In this document: piece after piece, positions 16,846-24,855 of the stretch
Position numbering within the stretch: position 1 is the stretch's first letter
How the letters are laid out: each line of letters starts with the position of its first letter
NCBI RefSeq assembly: GCF_001238295.1
Contig: NZ_LGXZ01000010.1
Coordinates: forward strand, 1-64,000
DNA from: Ruegeria sp. 6PALISEP08
GTDB lineage: Bacteria; Pseudomonadota; Alphaproteobacteria; Rhodobacterales; Rhodobacteraceae
DNA: 64,000 nt
Direction of reading: 5' to 3'
Translations under genes and position numbers: made by a program
Notes under the pieces: generated by a model
What the model saw: only the letters and a program-made list of their open reading frames with translations
The model's database searches: none
Told to the model about the DNA's origin: nothing

Positions 16846-18146
16846 AGCGGATTTTTCCTGACTACGCTTATAGCGACGCGCCACGCGACAGCTGTTGGTG
16901 GGATGAAACAATTTTCCATCCGACCTGGCCCAAGTTTCAGGGTGACTTGAAGGTTGACGTCGCCATTATTGGCGGCGGATTTACGGGGGTTTCTGCCGCT
17001 TTGCACCTGGCGGAGAACACCACCTCTGTCGCGGTGTTCGAGGCCGGTCCACCGGGATGGGGTGCGTCAGGGCGCAATGGCGGCTTCTGCTGTCTTGGTG
17101 GGTCCAAACTGAGCTCAGCTATGATGGAGCGTCGCCACGGGCGCGCTGCGGCGCGGGCCTATGCCGCAGCGGAAGAAGATGCGGTGAACTTGGTCGCCAA
17201 TCTTCTTGATCAGCATGGGATAGAAGTGGACAGACATTCCAGCGGAGAAACCCGGTTGGCGCATTCGAAACACGCGATGGATGTGTTACGCAGAAATCAA
17301 GATGAGATTGGGGTGCTACATGATGTCACTGACTTACCTGGGCTCGGTATGGGCGGTTCCTTTTTCGGTGGGTACACACATCCCGTTGGTTTTGGCCTGA
17401 ACCCTCGTAAGTACTTGTTTGGAATTGCCAAAGCAGCAGAAGATTCCGGAGCACAACTGTTTCAAAATAGTCCGGTACTGGGTATCGAAAAAACCGAGTC
17501 AGGATTTGTGTTGAGAACCCATACTGGGCGGGTCAACGCACAAGCGGTACTGGTCTGCACCAACGGCTATTCCAGCGAAGACATCCCGGATTGGATGTCG
17601 GGGCGTTACATGCCTGCCCAGTCGACGATTATGGTCACGCGCCCGCTTAGTCATGGCGAGCAATTGGCGCAGGGATGGACTTCGGGCCAGATGTGTTACG
17701 ACGCGCGAAATCTTTTGCATTATTTCCGCTTGATGCCGGATGGGCGGCTTTTGTTTGGAATGCGAGGTGGGCTGCGGTCCTCTGTGCAGTCAGAAGTATC
17801 CATTCGGGCAAAGGTTCAGCGGGATTTCAAAAAGATGTTTCCGGCCTGGTCAGCGGTCGAGGCCACGCATCTCTGGTCCGGTATGGTGTGTATGTCGCGT
17901 GCGTTGACGCCCTTTGTCGGGCCAATACCCGAGCAACCGGGCGTGTTTGCGGGTTTCGCGTATCACGGAAACGGTGTTGCGATGGGAACTTACAGCGGGC
18001 GCGCCCTTGCTAGGCTAGCTCTGGGGCAGGACGCCGAATTGCCTTTGCCAATGACGCAAACACCGAAACGCTTTCCTTTAGGGCGCTGGCGTCGCGCGCT
18101 CATGCCGCCGGCCTACGCCCTGATGGCGCTTGCGGATCTAAGGTGA
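16842..18146 (+). CDS. FAD-dependent amine/amino-acid oxidoreductase (PuuB-like)
   Basis: A 434-residue DAO-family flavoprotein. The Rossmann FAD site reads VDVAIIGGGFTGVSAALHLAE (starting near residue 38), followed by the GASGRNGGF loop typical of gamma-glutamylputrescine oxidase-like enzymes, and a C-terminal FAYHGNGVAMGTYSGRALA that completes FAD binding. PuuB-type enzymes oxidise gamma-glutamylated putrescine; no glutamyl-polyamine synthetase is in the window, so the substrate may be a free or differently modified amine. It is the last gene of the polyamine import operon, joined by ATGA. Confidence 0.8.
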   Translation: MKRIFPDYAYSDAPRDSCWWDETIFHPTWPKFQGDLKVDVAIIGGGFTGVSAALHLAENTTSVAVFEAGPPGWGASGRNGGFCCLGGSKLSSAMMERRHGRAAARAYAAAEEDAVNLVANLLDQHGIEVDRHSSGETRLAHSKHAMDVLRRNQDEIGVLHDVTDLPGLGMGGSFFGGYTHPVGFGLNPRKYLFGIAKAAEDSGAQLFQNSPVLGIEKTESGFVLRTHTGRVNAQAVLVCTNGYSSEDIPDWMSGRYMPAQSTIMVTRPLSHGEQLAQGWTSGQMCYDARNLLHYFRLMPDGRLLFGMRGGLRSSVQSEVSIRAKVQRDFKKMFPAWSAVEATHLWSGMVCMSRALTPFVGPIPEQPGVFAGFAYHGNGVAMGTYSGRALARLALGQDAELPLPMTQTPKRFPLGRWRRALMPPAYALMALADLR

Positions 18147-18155
18147 GGCCAAGGA

Positions 18156-19079
18156 TTACAGAGCCGCAATTTCCAGCCTCAAGCCTTCTGCATAATCCGG
18201 CGCACCGTTTTCCGCGCGCCACAGGCAATAGGCTGCCATTCGCCAGGCGTACCAAGGTTGTAAGTGCCGATAACGGGCCGCGATTTCGGGATCCCCGTAG
18301 GCATTTAAAAACTGCTCTTCCTCGGCTTTTGTCAAAGGCGTCCCGCGGTACAGGCTTTGCATGGCCGGAGATAGAAACAGCGCCAAATCCTCGGTTGGGT
18401 CGCCATGGGCCGGGCACTGCCAGTCGATCAGAGTCAGGTTTTTTCCTGCAACCAGAATGTTCCCGGCTACGGGATCGCCATGAATCAGGCATGTCTGTTC
18501 CGCAGGCGCAACCGTTTGTAAGGGTTGCCGTTCCAACAACCTGTCTCGCGCCTCAGAAGAGCAGCCCTGCAGAATACGAAGCCCGTGGGCTTTTAGATCC
18601 TCACTGCCGTTGCATCCAGCGGGAGCCGGAACGGAAAGCGTGAGGTCATGCAACCTGCGCAACAACGAACCAACCTTGCCGGCTTCTTCCTGCCAGGGTG
18701 TTCCAGGGGCGTGGTCATAAAAGACCCAATGTGCATCCTTGTAGCGCCCTGCGGCGCGCAGTCTCGGCACGAACCCTTCTGGCCCGAGGGCTTTGAGGCA
18801 TTGCGCCTCCAATCCCGCGTCGTTGCGAAACAAAGGATTGCGCAGGGCCGTGCTGTATAGCTTCAGCACTTTGTCGCCGTCGTCTTCCAGAACCTTCCAA
18901 ACCTTATTGGTACGGCCACCATAAAGCGTTTCAAACCGCGGGTGTATGCTGACCAACCCTTCAATGTGGAGTTGGTCAACCAGATCGCGAGGAGGGAAAG
19001 GCTGATCGGACAGGGGTTTCGTCACTTCTTTTGGCGAGTCGATTTGCCAAGCTTTGGACGGTCCTGCGCGGCAGATCAA
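18156..19079 (-). CDS. Aminoglycoside/choline-kinase-like phosphotransferase
   Basis: A protein of up to 307 residues with an APH/choline-kinase fold. It shows an ATP-binding N-lobe (YGGRTNKVWKVL with Lys in KVLKLYS), the catalytic Brenner motif LIHGDPVAGNIL, and the metal-binding LTLIDWQCPAHGDPTEDLA. It probably phosphorylates a small alcohol or sugar; the substrate is unknown. The start is uncertain: a TTG at 19077-19079 overlaps the flgD stop (TTGA), while a GTG 18 codons in (19023-19025) is an alternative that keeps the domain. It follows fliK and flgD, so it is likely cotranscribed with flagellar genes. Confidence 0.7.
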   Translation of the reverse strand: MICRAGPSKAWQIDSPKEVTKPLSDQPFPPRDLVDQLHIEGLVSIHPRFETLYGGRTNKVWKVLEDDGDKVLKLYSTALRNPLFRNDAGLEAQCLKALGPEGFVPRLRAAGRYKDAHWVFYDHAPGTPWQEEAGKVGSLLRRLHDLTLSVPAPAGCNGSEDLKAHGLRILQGCSSEARDRLLERQPLQTVAPAEQTCLIHGDPVAGNILVAGKNLTLIDWQCPAHGDPTEDLALFLSPAMQSLYRGTPLTKAEEEQFLNAYGDPEIAARYRHLQPWYAWRMAAYCLWRAENGAPDYAEGLRLEIAAL

Positions 19080-19738
19080 GCACCAGTTCGGACGGCGCTT
19101 ACATCGCCTGCAGAAATCACCTGGCCGCCGCTTAAGGTCAACATCACAGTGTCGCCCCCAACTTGCGCCTCAACGACGCGGTTATAGGCAGCCGCAGGTG
19201 TTTGAGACAGCAAATCTCCGCCCTTGTAGTTTTCCAGCGTCGCCGTGTAGTTTCCGGCACTCATCGGATCGCCCGACGAGGTTACGCCAGCCCACACAAA
19301 CTCGGATTTTGTCGAGGGCACTGTGATCCGGTCGAGAACAGTGCCGCTTTTGTCCCGGATCACCAGCTTGGTGGTGTCGGCTTGGGGGTCAGGTTGGGCA
19401 AACAGTGTTTTGGGATTGCCGGCAAAATGAAACGCGGATGTTGATCGAACATCCATGCCCACCCAACCTGCAAGCTCGTTCAGGTTGACGCTGCCCAGCG
19501 TGCTGGCCAGATTCGACAAAAGACCGTTGGTCTGAACTTGTTGTTCCACCATCGAGAATTGTGCCAACTGTGATGCATATTGGGTCGAGGCCATAGGCTC
19601 CAACGGATCCTGATTCTGGGCCTGCGCCGTGAGCATCTGCAAAAATGTCTCAAAATCCGATGTGATTGCCGATGTCTGCGAGGCTGCTGTGGATTGCTGC
19701 GCCCCAGAAGTCGGCGTGGTGGTGACGGGAGTAATCAT
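19076..19738 (-). CDS. flgD: Flagellar hook-capping protein FlgD
   Basis: A 220-residue scaffolding protein that caps the growing hook and allows hook-subunit assembly outside the cell. The N-terminal conserved region reads SDFETFLQMLTAQAQNQDPLEPM followed by STQYASQLAQFSMVEQQV, which is diagnostic. The C-terminal part carries the FlgD Ig-like and tudor-like segments (AGNYTATLENYKGG). No signal peptide is present, as expected for type III export. It is cotranscribed after fliK with a 3-base gap. Confidence 0.93.
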   Translation of the reverse strand: MITPVTTTPTSGAQQSTAASQTSAITSDFETFLQMLTAQAQNQDPLEPMASTQYASQLAQFSMVEQQVQTNGLLSNLASTLGSVNLNELAGWVGMDVRSTSAFHFAGNPKTLFAQPDPQADTTKLVIRDKSGTVLDRITVPSTKSEFVWAGVTSSGDPMSAGNYTATLENYKGGDLLSQTPAAAYNRVVEAQVGGDTVMLTLSGGQVISAGDVSAVRTGA

Positions 19739-19741
19739 GTG

Positions 19742-20974
19742 TCAAAACCTCATGTCGATGCCCCGGAGCGAGCCCGGAGTTTGCGGAAGTGAAATGGCTT
19801 GAGGGTCTGGTTCGCCCTGTCGAGGTTCGAAGGCAGGTCCGTCCTCGGTCTTATCGGTGCCGGCCCCGTGCGTGCCGGCATCGGAGGATGTACCCAGATC
19901 AAGGCTCAACTCACCGTAACCCAGATTCTGAAACTCTTCGGTAAGTACGGATAAATGGCGTCGCATAAGGTCCAGAGTTTCCGGGCGTTCCGTCGTAATG
20001 GTCAAATGCACTCCATCATCACGCCCATTCAAAATTATTGAAACACGCCCCAGCTCTTCGGGATTTAAAGCGATTTCCATTGCCCCGGATCCCGGGCGCG
20101 TCTGGACTGACATTGCAAGTTGACTGGCGATTGCACGGGCGATTTCAACACGGGCAGCTGTAGTTGGTGCCGTCGATTGTGGTGTTGGTTCTCGTGTTGC
20201 CTGATGCAATGGTTCGTCCTTGGTGATTGCCACGGCTTCAACGTCCTGACCGAGGGTCCCCTGTTCGTTCTCAACCATGGCTGCCATCAATTGAAGCTGC
20301 GCAACCGGAGGTGCACGATCCGGTACTGTCGGCTTGATCGGTGCAAGTGTGGCTTCTGGCCAAGGTGCTTTCTCGCCGCTGTTTGAGGCTGGTCCGTTTT
20401 CCAGCATGGCCACTTTGCCTTCAGGCAAGGTCATGTCCTTCACCGACAAACCATTTTCAGCAACTTTTGTTGATTGAACCTGTCGGGCGATTACGGCCTG
20501 CAATTGTCCTTCCACCGGTCGCACAACAATGGGCACGTGCGGGTTGGTGTGAGTGTCTGGATCAACAGGTATCGAAGCAAGCGCCTGTTCCGGCGCAGCG
20601 TTGGCGAATAAACTTGGAAGACCGGGTTGCGCGGACGCAGTTGGGTTCGATTCTCCTTCAGGCATTTGCACCACGCCCCCATGCGTGGGGAAATCGGCGG
20701 GATTGCTGGCCAGTTTCGAAAGAGAAAGCGGTTCGGCCATCGGGGCCGCTTCGAGTGAATCAACTTCTACAATCTCGGTTTCAGCACCCGTGTCCTCAAT
20801 CTCGGGGGCTCTGGCGGACAGTTGGGCATCGGGTTGATCCTTGGCGTTCTCCTCCTGTTTCAGGATATCTTCAAAGCTTGTTCCATCGCTTGCCTGCTCC
20901 GCCTCGTGTCGGGATGACGCGGGTTTCGCAGTGGCTGGTGATGGTGTGGTGGCCAGCATAAGTGGGTTGGGCAT
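19742..20974 (-). CDS. fliK: Flagellar hook-length control protein FliK
   Basis: A 410-residue protein. Its first two thirds are low-complexity and rich in Pro, Ala, Glu and Gln, as expected of the molecular ruler. The C-terminal Flg_hook domain (about 285-370) reads GAMEIALNPEELGRVSIIL, then RPETLDLMRRHLSVLTEEFQNLGY. The C-terminal domain switches FlhB export specificity from hook to filament. It is the first gene of a leftward operon with flgD and is divergent from the rod-binding protein gene. Confidence 0.85.
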   Translation of the reverse strand: MPNPLMLATTPSPATAKPASSRHEAEQASDGTSFEDILKQEENAKDQPDAQLSARAPEIEDTGAETEIVEVDSLEAAPMAEPLSLSKLASNPADFPTHGGVVQMPEGESNPTASAQPGLPSLFANAAPEQALASIPVDPDTHTNPHVPIVVRPVEGQLQAVIARQVQSTKVAENGLSVKDMTLPEGKVAMLENGPASNSGEKAPWPEATLAPIKPTVPDRAPPVAQLQLMAAMVENEQGTLGQDVEAVAITKDEPLHQATREPTPQSTAPTTAARVEIARAIASQLAMSVQTRPGSGAMEIALNPEELGRVSIILNGRDDGVHLTITTERPETLDLMRRHLSVLTEEFQNLGYGELSLDLGTSSDAGTHGAGTDKTEDGPAFEPRQGEPDPQAISLPQTPGSLRGIDMRF

Positions 20975-21020
20975 TTTGCTCCGGCTCCGTGTGGTTGTCC
21001 GGAACTCTGCCCGCAGGAAG

Positions 21021-21036
21021 TTACGTTTATTTTAAC
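21021..21036. promoter_or_regulatory. CtrA-like site TTAC-N7-TTAAC between fliK and the rod-binding gene
   Basis: TTAC at 21021-21024, seven bases, then TTAAC at 21032-21036. The CtrA consensus in alphaproteobacteria is TTAA-N7-TTAA(C), so this differs at one position with exact spacing. CtrA controls flagellar genes in the group, and the site lies in the divergent flagellar promoter region. Confidence 0.4.
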
Positions 21037-21085
21037 CGCTTTCGCCTTTGATCAGGAAAGTTCGAAGCAAATTTCGGAGAATTCC

Positions 21086-21361
21086 ATGCAGATTCCCACC
21101 AATCCGCAAGGGGGGCAAATACCCCCGACGCCTACCCGCCTAAAAGATGCCGCTGTTGAATTGGAGGCTGCGTTCTTAAGCGAAATGTTGAAATCTGCCG
21201 GGCTGGGAAAGACCCGCCAAAGCTTCGGGGGTGGTGCAGGCGAAGACCAGTTTTCGTCGTTTCTTATTCAGCATCAGGCGCAACAGTTAGCTCGGTCCGG
21301 GGGGGTGGGGCTGTCTGAAATTCTGCTGAAGTCACTGATGGAGAAAGCCAATGACATCTGA
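21086..21361 (+). CDS. Rod-binding protein (FlgJ N-terminal-like)
   Basis: A 91-residue protein equal to the N-terminal rod-assembly half of FlgJ, without the muramidase half, as is usual in alphaproteobacteria. Diagnostic segments are LKDAAVELEAAFLSEMLKSAGLG and the later GEDQFSSFLIQHQAQQLARSGGVGL. It would act as the rod cap or scaffold in the periplasm. The ATG follows GGAGAATTCC. It overlaps the following FlgN-like gene by 11 bases. Confidence 0.85.
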   Translation: MQIPTNPQGGQIPPTPTRLKDAAVELEAAFLSEMLKSAGLGKTRQSFGGGAGEDQFSSFLIQHQAQQLARSGGVGLSEILLKSLMEKANDI

Positions 21362-21710
21362 GACGAACATAACGCTGATCAAATCCCTGGAAGAGGTTCT
21401 GGATCTTGAGCGTGCGGCGCTTGTACAGGGCGACCTAGATCGTCTGACGCATATGGTTCCGGAAAAAGAGAAACTGATCGGCGCGATCAACGATCTTCAG
21501 GTGATGGACAGCGAGGCGTTGATTCGGGTTCAGCAGAAGGTCGAGCGCAATCAGGCATTGTTAAACAGTGCGGCCGACGGCATCCGCTCCGTGGCCAGCC
21601 GCATGGCAGAACTACGTCGGGTTCGGCAGGAATTCAGTACCTATGGCGCGGACGGACAGCGAAGTGGATTTGCCGTGCGCAGCAATGTGAAGCTGGAAAA
21701 AAGAGCATAG
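21351..21710 (+). CDS. FlgN-like flagellar export chaperone
   Basis: A 119-residue, almost wholly helical cytoplasmic protein with the FlgN pattern: two long amphipathic helices (LIKSLEEVLDLERAALVQGDLDRL and the middle EKEKLIGAIND region) and a basic tail. FlgN chaperones the hook-filament junction proteins FlgK and FlgL before type III export. Identification rests on size, helical pattern and position between rod-binding and flagellin genes rather than on sharp motifs. The start ATG lies inside the previous gene. Confidence 0.65.
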   Translation: MTSETNITLIKSLEEVLDLERAALVQGDLDRLTHMVPEKEKLIGAINDLQVMDSEALIRVQQKVERNQALLNSAADGIRSVASRMAELRRVRQEFSTYGADGQRSGFAVRSNVKLEKRA

Positions 21711-21789
21711 CCAGGAGTTTGATTCAAATCCGAAGTTTCCGGTTCGGGTGTTTTAGCACTCCGTTAGGGGATCTGGTTCAAGAGTGGTG

Positions 21790-21815
21790 GCGCACCTGGA
21801 AACGGCAGGTGGCGC
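21790..21815 (+). promoter_or_regulatory. Stem-loop in the flagellin leader
   Basis: GCGCACCTG (21790-21798), loop of 7, and CAGGTGGCGC (21806-21815) pair with one bulged base. It lies about 105 bases before the flagellin start. In Caulobacter, FlbT acts on the flagellin mRNA leader; flbT is two genes downstream here. Confidence 0.4.
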
Positions 21816-21948
21816 GAACTGCCAAGCGGCGCATCGCACAGGTCAGAAAGACACCAATGCCCGCAGATCGTGTGGGTTGAACATGGGCGAAAACGACCCG
21901 AACGAAAAAGGATGAAACTATGCCAGTATTCTGACAAACAACGGCGCG

Positions 21949-23211
21949 ATGGTTGCGCTGCAAACACTGAAGTCGGTGAACAAGAACCTGGCGATGACGC
22001 AGAACGCGATTTCGACTGGTAAGGATGTTGCGACGGCCAAGGACAACTCGGCGGTTTGGGCGATCTCCAAAGTGATGGAATCGGATGTCAAAGGCTTCAA
22101 TGCCATCAAGGACAGCCTGGCGCTGGGTGAATCGACGGTTGCTGTGGCTCGGAACGCGTCGGAAACCGTGACCGATTTGCTGACCCAGATGAAAGAAAAG
22201 ATCGTTGCGGCGCAGGAAGACAACGTTGACCGCGGCAAAATCAACGACGACGTGACTGCCCTGAAAGGTCAGATCAACTCGGTCGTCAGTGCGGCGCAGT
22301 TCAACGGTCTGAATCTGGTGGACGGGTCCGCAGGTTCTGCCTCGATCCTCGCTTCTCTGGATCGGGACAACCTTGGCAACGTCACGGCATCATCAATCAC
22401 CGTGACCGGACAAGACTTGTCTACCGGTGGTTACACTGCGGCTCAGGTCTTTGACGGTTCGACCGGAGCGTCGACTGGCAACGACCGTGTAGGCGCGACC
22501 ATCGATAACGGTGCGACATCGGCAACGGCGCTGGTTACGGATGAATCCAGCGGGGCCTTCGCAGCGGGAGACAAGGTAGTTGTCGCAATTGACGATCAGG
22601 TTGTGTCGTACACAGTGTCCGCAGCCGATGCAGCAGCGACCACGACGGGCGATCTGGTTGCCGTAGGACTGAAGGCAAAGATCGAGGAGTTGGGGATTAC
22701 CGGCCTGACCGTTGACTACGATTCCGGCACTCAAGGCACCCTGTCTGTCACCAATGCGACCGGCGACGACATCTCGTTCTCGGCTCAGTATGTGAACGCT
22801 GGCTCGGGTGGTCTGGGTGCTTTGACCGGCATTGACGTCTCGACCGGCGCTGGCGCAACCGCCGCTTTGGCAACGATCGAAACGTTGATCGACACCTCGA
22901 TTGACGCATCGGCTGCTTTCGGGTCGTCGCAGGGCCGGATCGAGACCCAGAAAGAGTTCATCTCGAACCTGGCTGACTCGTTCAAATCAGGTATCGGCTC
23001 ACTGGTGGATGCCGACATGGAAGAGACCTCGGCGCGTCTGCAGGCGCTGCAGGTACAGCAGCAGCTGGCAACCCAGTCGCTGTCGATCGCCAATCAGGCA
23101 CCGCAGTCAATCCTGTCGCTGTTCCGCCAAATCACAAAGCTGGTCGGGGCATGGTTTTCGTGCCCCGGCCTTGACCGCCTGACAACGGCCTTTTGGAAGG
23201 ATTTCAAGTGA
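21949..23211 (+). CDS. Flagellin, apparently altered at both ends
   Basis: The open frame of 420 codons is a flagellin: N-terminal D0/D1 (MVALQTLKSVNKNLAMTQNA, then ISTGKDVATAKDNSA), a variable Ser/Thr/Gly-rich centre, and C-terminal D1/D0 ending QQQLATQSLSIANQAPQSIL, then SLFR. Two oddities are seen. A well-placed ATG at 21920 with AAGGATG upstream should open MSSILTNNGAMVAL, but one base is missing right after it, so that frame stops at once. At the other end the usual stop after SLFR reads CAA at 23128, adding 27 unrelated residues through a terminator-like hairpin up to flaF. Either the gene is damaged or the sequence has errors. Confidence 0.85.
   Translation: MVALQTLKSVNKNLAMTQNAISTGKDVATAKDNSAVWAISKVMESDVKGFNAIKDSLALGESTVAVARNASETVTDLLTQMKEKIVAAQEDNVDRGKINDDVTALKGQINSVVSAAQFNGLNLVDGSAGSASILASLDRDNLGNVTASSITVTGQDLSTGGYTAAQVFDGSTGASTGNDRVGATIDNGATSATALVTDESSGAFAAGDKVVVAIDDQVVSYTVSAADAAATTTGDLVAVGLKAKIEELGITGLTVDYDSGTQGTLSVTNATGDDISFSAQYVNAGSGGLGALTGIDVSTGAGATAALATIETLIDTSIDASAAFGSSQGRIETQKEFISNLADSFKSGIGSLVDADMEETSARLQALQVQQQLATQSLSIANQAPQSILSLFRQITKLVGAWFSCPGLDRLTTAFWKDFK
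23142..23170 (+). terminator. Terminator-like hairpin inside the flagellin extension
   Basis: GGTCGGGGCA (23142-23151) pairs with TGCCCCGGCC (23161-23170), 10 bp with one G-T pair and a 9-base loop. It lies just after the canonical flagellin end and before flaF. No T-run follows, so it is more likely an mRNA-stabilising or processing structure. Its position argues that the coding region normally ended before it. Confidence 0.5.
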
Positions 23212-23582
23212 CACCGCAAACGCTAGCCCAGCGCCCCTATGCGCAATCCGCCGCGCCCACCCGAACACCTCGCGATACGGAATATGAAGCGATTTCCAGA
23301 ATCACGCGACGGCTCAAAGCGGCAACGGCCCAAAAAGCAACTGACTTCTCGGGATTCGTTCAGGCTGTGCATGAAAACCGTCGTCTTTGGGGTGTGCTGG
23401 CAACGGGCGTTGCAGATTCCGCCAATGCCCTTCCGAACGACCTGCGGGCACGTATCTTTTATCTTGCCGAGTTTACAGAACAACACAGCAGCCGCATTTT
23501 GGGTGACGGTGCCGCTGTTGAACCGCTGTTGGAAATCAACACTGCAGTGCTGCGCGGCTTGCGTCAGATGGGGGCAAGCTGA
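23208..23582 (+). CDS. flaF: Flagellar biosynthesis regulator FlaF
   Basis: A 124-residue cytoplasmic protein with the FlaF signature: a TEYEAISRITRRL-type helix, then FVQAVHENRRLWGVLATGVADSANALP and LRARIFYLAEFTEQHSSRIL. FlaF is needed for flagellin synthesis or secretion and works opposite FlbT in alphaproteobacteria. The GTG at 23208 is used, with AAGGA 7 bases upstream; it overlaps the stop of the extended flagellin frame as GTGA. A TTG five codons earlier is less likely. It ends on flbT as TGATG. Confidence 0.85.
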   Translation: MTPQTLAQRPYAQSAAPTRTPRDTEYEAISRITRRLKAATAQKATDFSGFVQAVHENRRLWGVLATGVADSANALPNDLRARIFYLAEFTEQHSSRILGDGAAVEPLLEINTAVLRGLRQMGAS

Positions 23583-23983
23583 TGAGTGGTCTGGTCCTGA
23601 AACTTGCCCCAAAAGAAAGGGTTTTGATAAACGGCGTGGTGATCGAAAACGGAGATCGCAGAAGCAGGTTTTCCATAATGACACCGCAAGCCAACGTTCT
23701 GCGGTTGCGGGATGCGATCCATCCTGACGAAGCCAATACACCAGTAAGGCGGGTCTGCTACGCTGCGCAGCTTGTCCTGTCGGGTGACTTGGAACCAGGG
23801 CAGGCACGCCAACAGCTGCTGCGCCGGGTCGAAGAGCTGAGTCAGGTCTTCACCGATACAGACAGCCGCCGAGTTCTGTCTGAGGCCACGGATGCTTTGG
23901 TGGCAGAACATTACTACAAATTCCTTAAATCTCTGCGCTCACTTCTGCCGCGAGAGGAACGGTTGATGGCCTATCAGCAATGA
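23582..23983 (+). CDS. flbT: Flagellin mRNA regulator FlbT
   Basis: A 133-residue protein with the FlbT pattern MSGLVLKLAPKERVLINGVV, then IENGDRRSRFSIMTP and a helical C-terminal half ending in LRSLLPREERLMAYQ. In Caulobacter FlbT binds the flagellin transcript leader and represses translation until the hook is finished. Here it follows flaF with the TGATG overlap and is followed by a DUF1217 gene with an ATGA overlap, so it belongs to the flagellin operon or its immediate downstream unit. Confidence 0.92.
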   Translation: MSGLVLKLAPKERVLINGVVIENGDRRSRFSIMTPQANVLRLRDAIHPDEANTPVRRVCYAAQLVLSGDLEPGQARQQLLRRVEELSQVFTDTDSRRVLSEATDALVAEHYYKFLKSLRSLLPREERLMAYQQ

Positions 23984-24774
23984 TTTTCCAACCTGTCATT
24001 CCAACCGGCGGGATCGTGGGCTGGCGATTTCTGCAGCGAACCTATGAGGGGCAGTTTCAAAGTTATTCATCGTCGGCAGTGAATGAGAGAGAGACGAAGT
24101 ATTTTCTGGAGAACATCGGCAAAGTTCAATCCGCCGAACAACTGGTTTCAGATCGCAGATTGTTGCAGGTCGCTTTGGGCGTATTTGGGTTGGAAGGCGA
24201 TTTGGACAACCGGTTTTTTATCCAGAAGATCCTGGAAGACGGCACGCAGGCCAATGACGCCTTGTCCAATCGTCTGGCGGACAAACGGTATCGCGACTTC
24301 TCTGACGCGTTCGGGTTTGGACCTGGGGCCGTCTGGAAAACAGCGCTGAAAACCAACATGGAAGAGATTGCCCAGGCCAATCTGACCGCGCGTTTTGAAA
24401 TCGCTGTTGGCGACTCGGAAGAAACGATGCGTATCTCGCTTTACGCACAGCGGGAGCTTGCGGAATTGGCGAACAGTGCCTCGAGCGCAGATACCAAGTG
24501 GTTTGATCTGATGGGGCTTCCGCCCCTGCGTAGCATGATGGAAATGGCGCTTGGTTTGCCCTCGTCGTTTGCTCTACTGGATATCGATAAACAACTGATC
24601 GAATACAAAGACAGGATGTTTCAGTTGACCGGGTCGGCGGATCTGGCACAGTTTTCAGATCAGGATGCTATCGAAAAACTAACCGATACATACCTTGCCA
24701 GAAGCCAGATCGCCCAACTGCAGAACACAGTCTCACCGGCGCAAACCGCGTTGATCTTGCTTGGAGCTATTTGA
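23980..24774 (+). CDS. DUF1217 protein of the flagellar cluster
   Basis: A 264-residue soluble, mainly helical protein of the DUF1217 type, recognisable by WRFLQRTYEGQF, then the NERETKYFLENIGKV region and the repeated VALGVFGLEGDL...NRFFIQKILEDGT segment. Members lie in flagellar loci of alphaproteobacteria, but no biochemical role is established to my knowledge. Here it is coupled to flbT by ATGA, the last gene of the rightward flagellar unit. Its stop is 81 bases from the convergent cyclase gene. Confidence 0.75.
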   Translation: MIFQPVIPTGGIVGWRFLQRTYEGQFQSYSSSAVNERETKYFLENIGKVQSAEQLVSDRRLLQVALGVFGLEGDLDNRFFIQKILEDGTQANDALSNRLADKRYRDFSDAFGFGPGAVWKTALKTNMEEIAQANLTARFEIAVGDSEETMRISLYAQRELAELANSASSADTKWFDLMGLPPLRSMMEMALGLPSSFALLDIDKQLIEYKDRMFQLTGSADLAQFSDQDAIEKLTDTYLARSQIAQLQNTVSPAQTALILLGAI

Positions 24775-24855
24775 AACGTAAGCAGCCTGCATGTTGCCGG
24801 TTACGGGCGGCTCTTTACTCTGGATGGATGACGTGCCTTTGGTCAATCAAGGACC

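Noticed and set aside
21753-21767. TTAG-N7-TTAG upstream of flagellin as a CtrA box
   Set aside because: Spacing fits, but both half sites differ from TTAA; too weak to list as a feature on its own.
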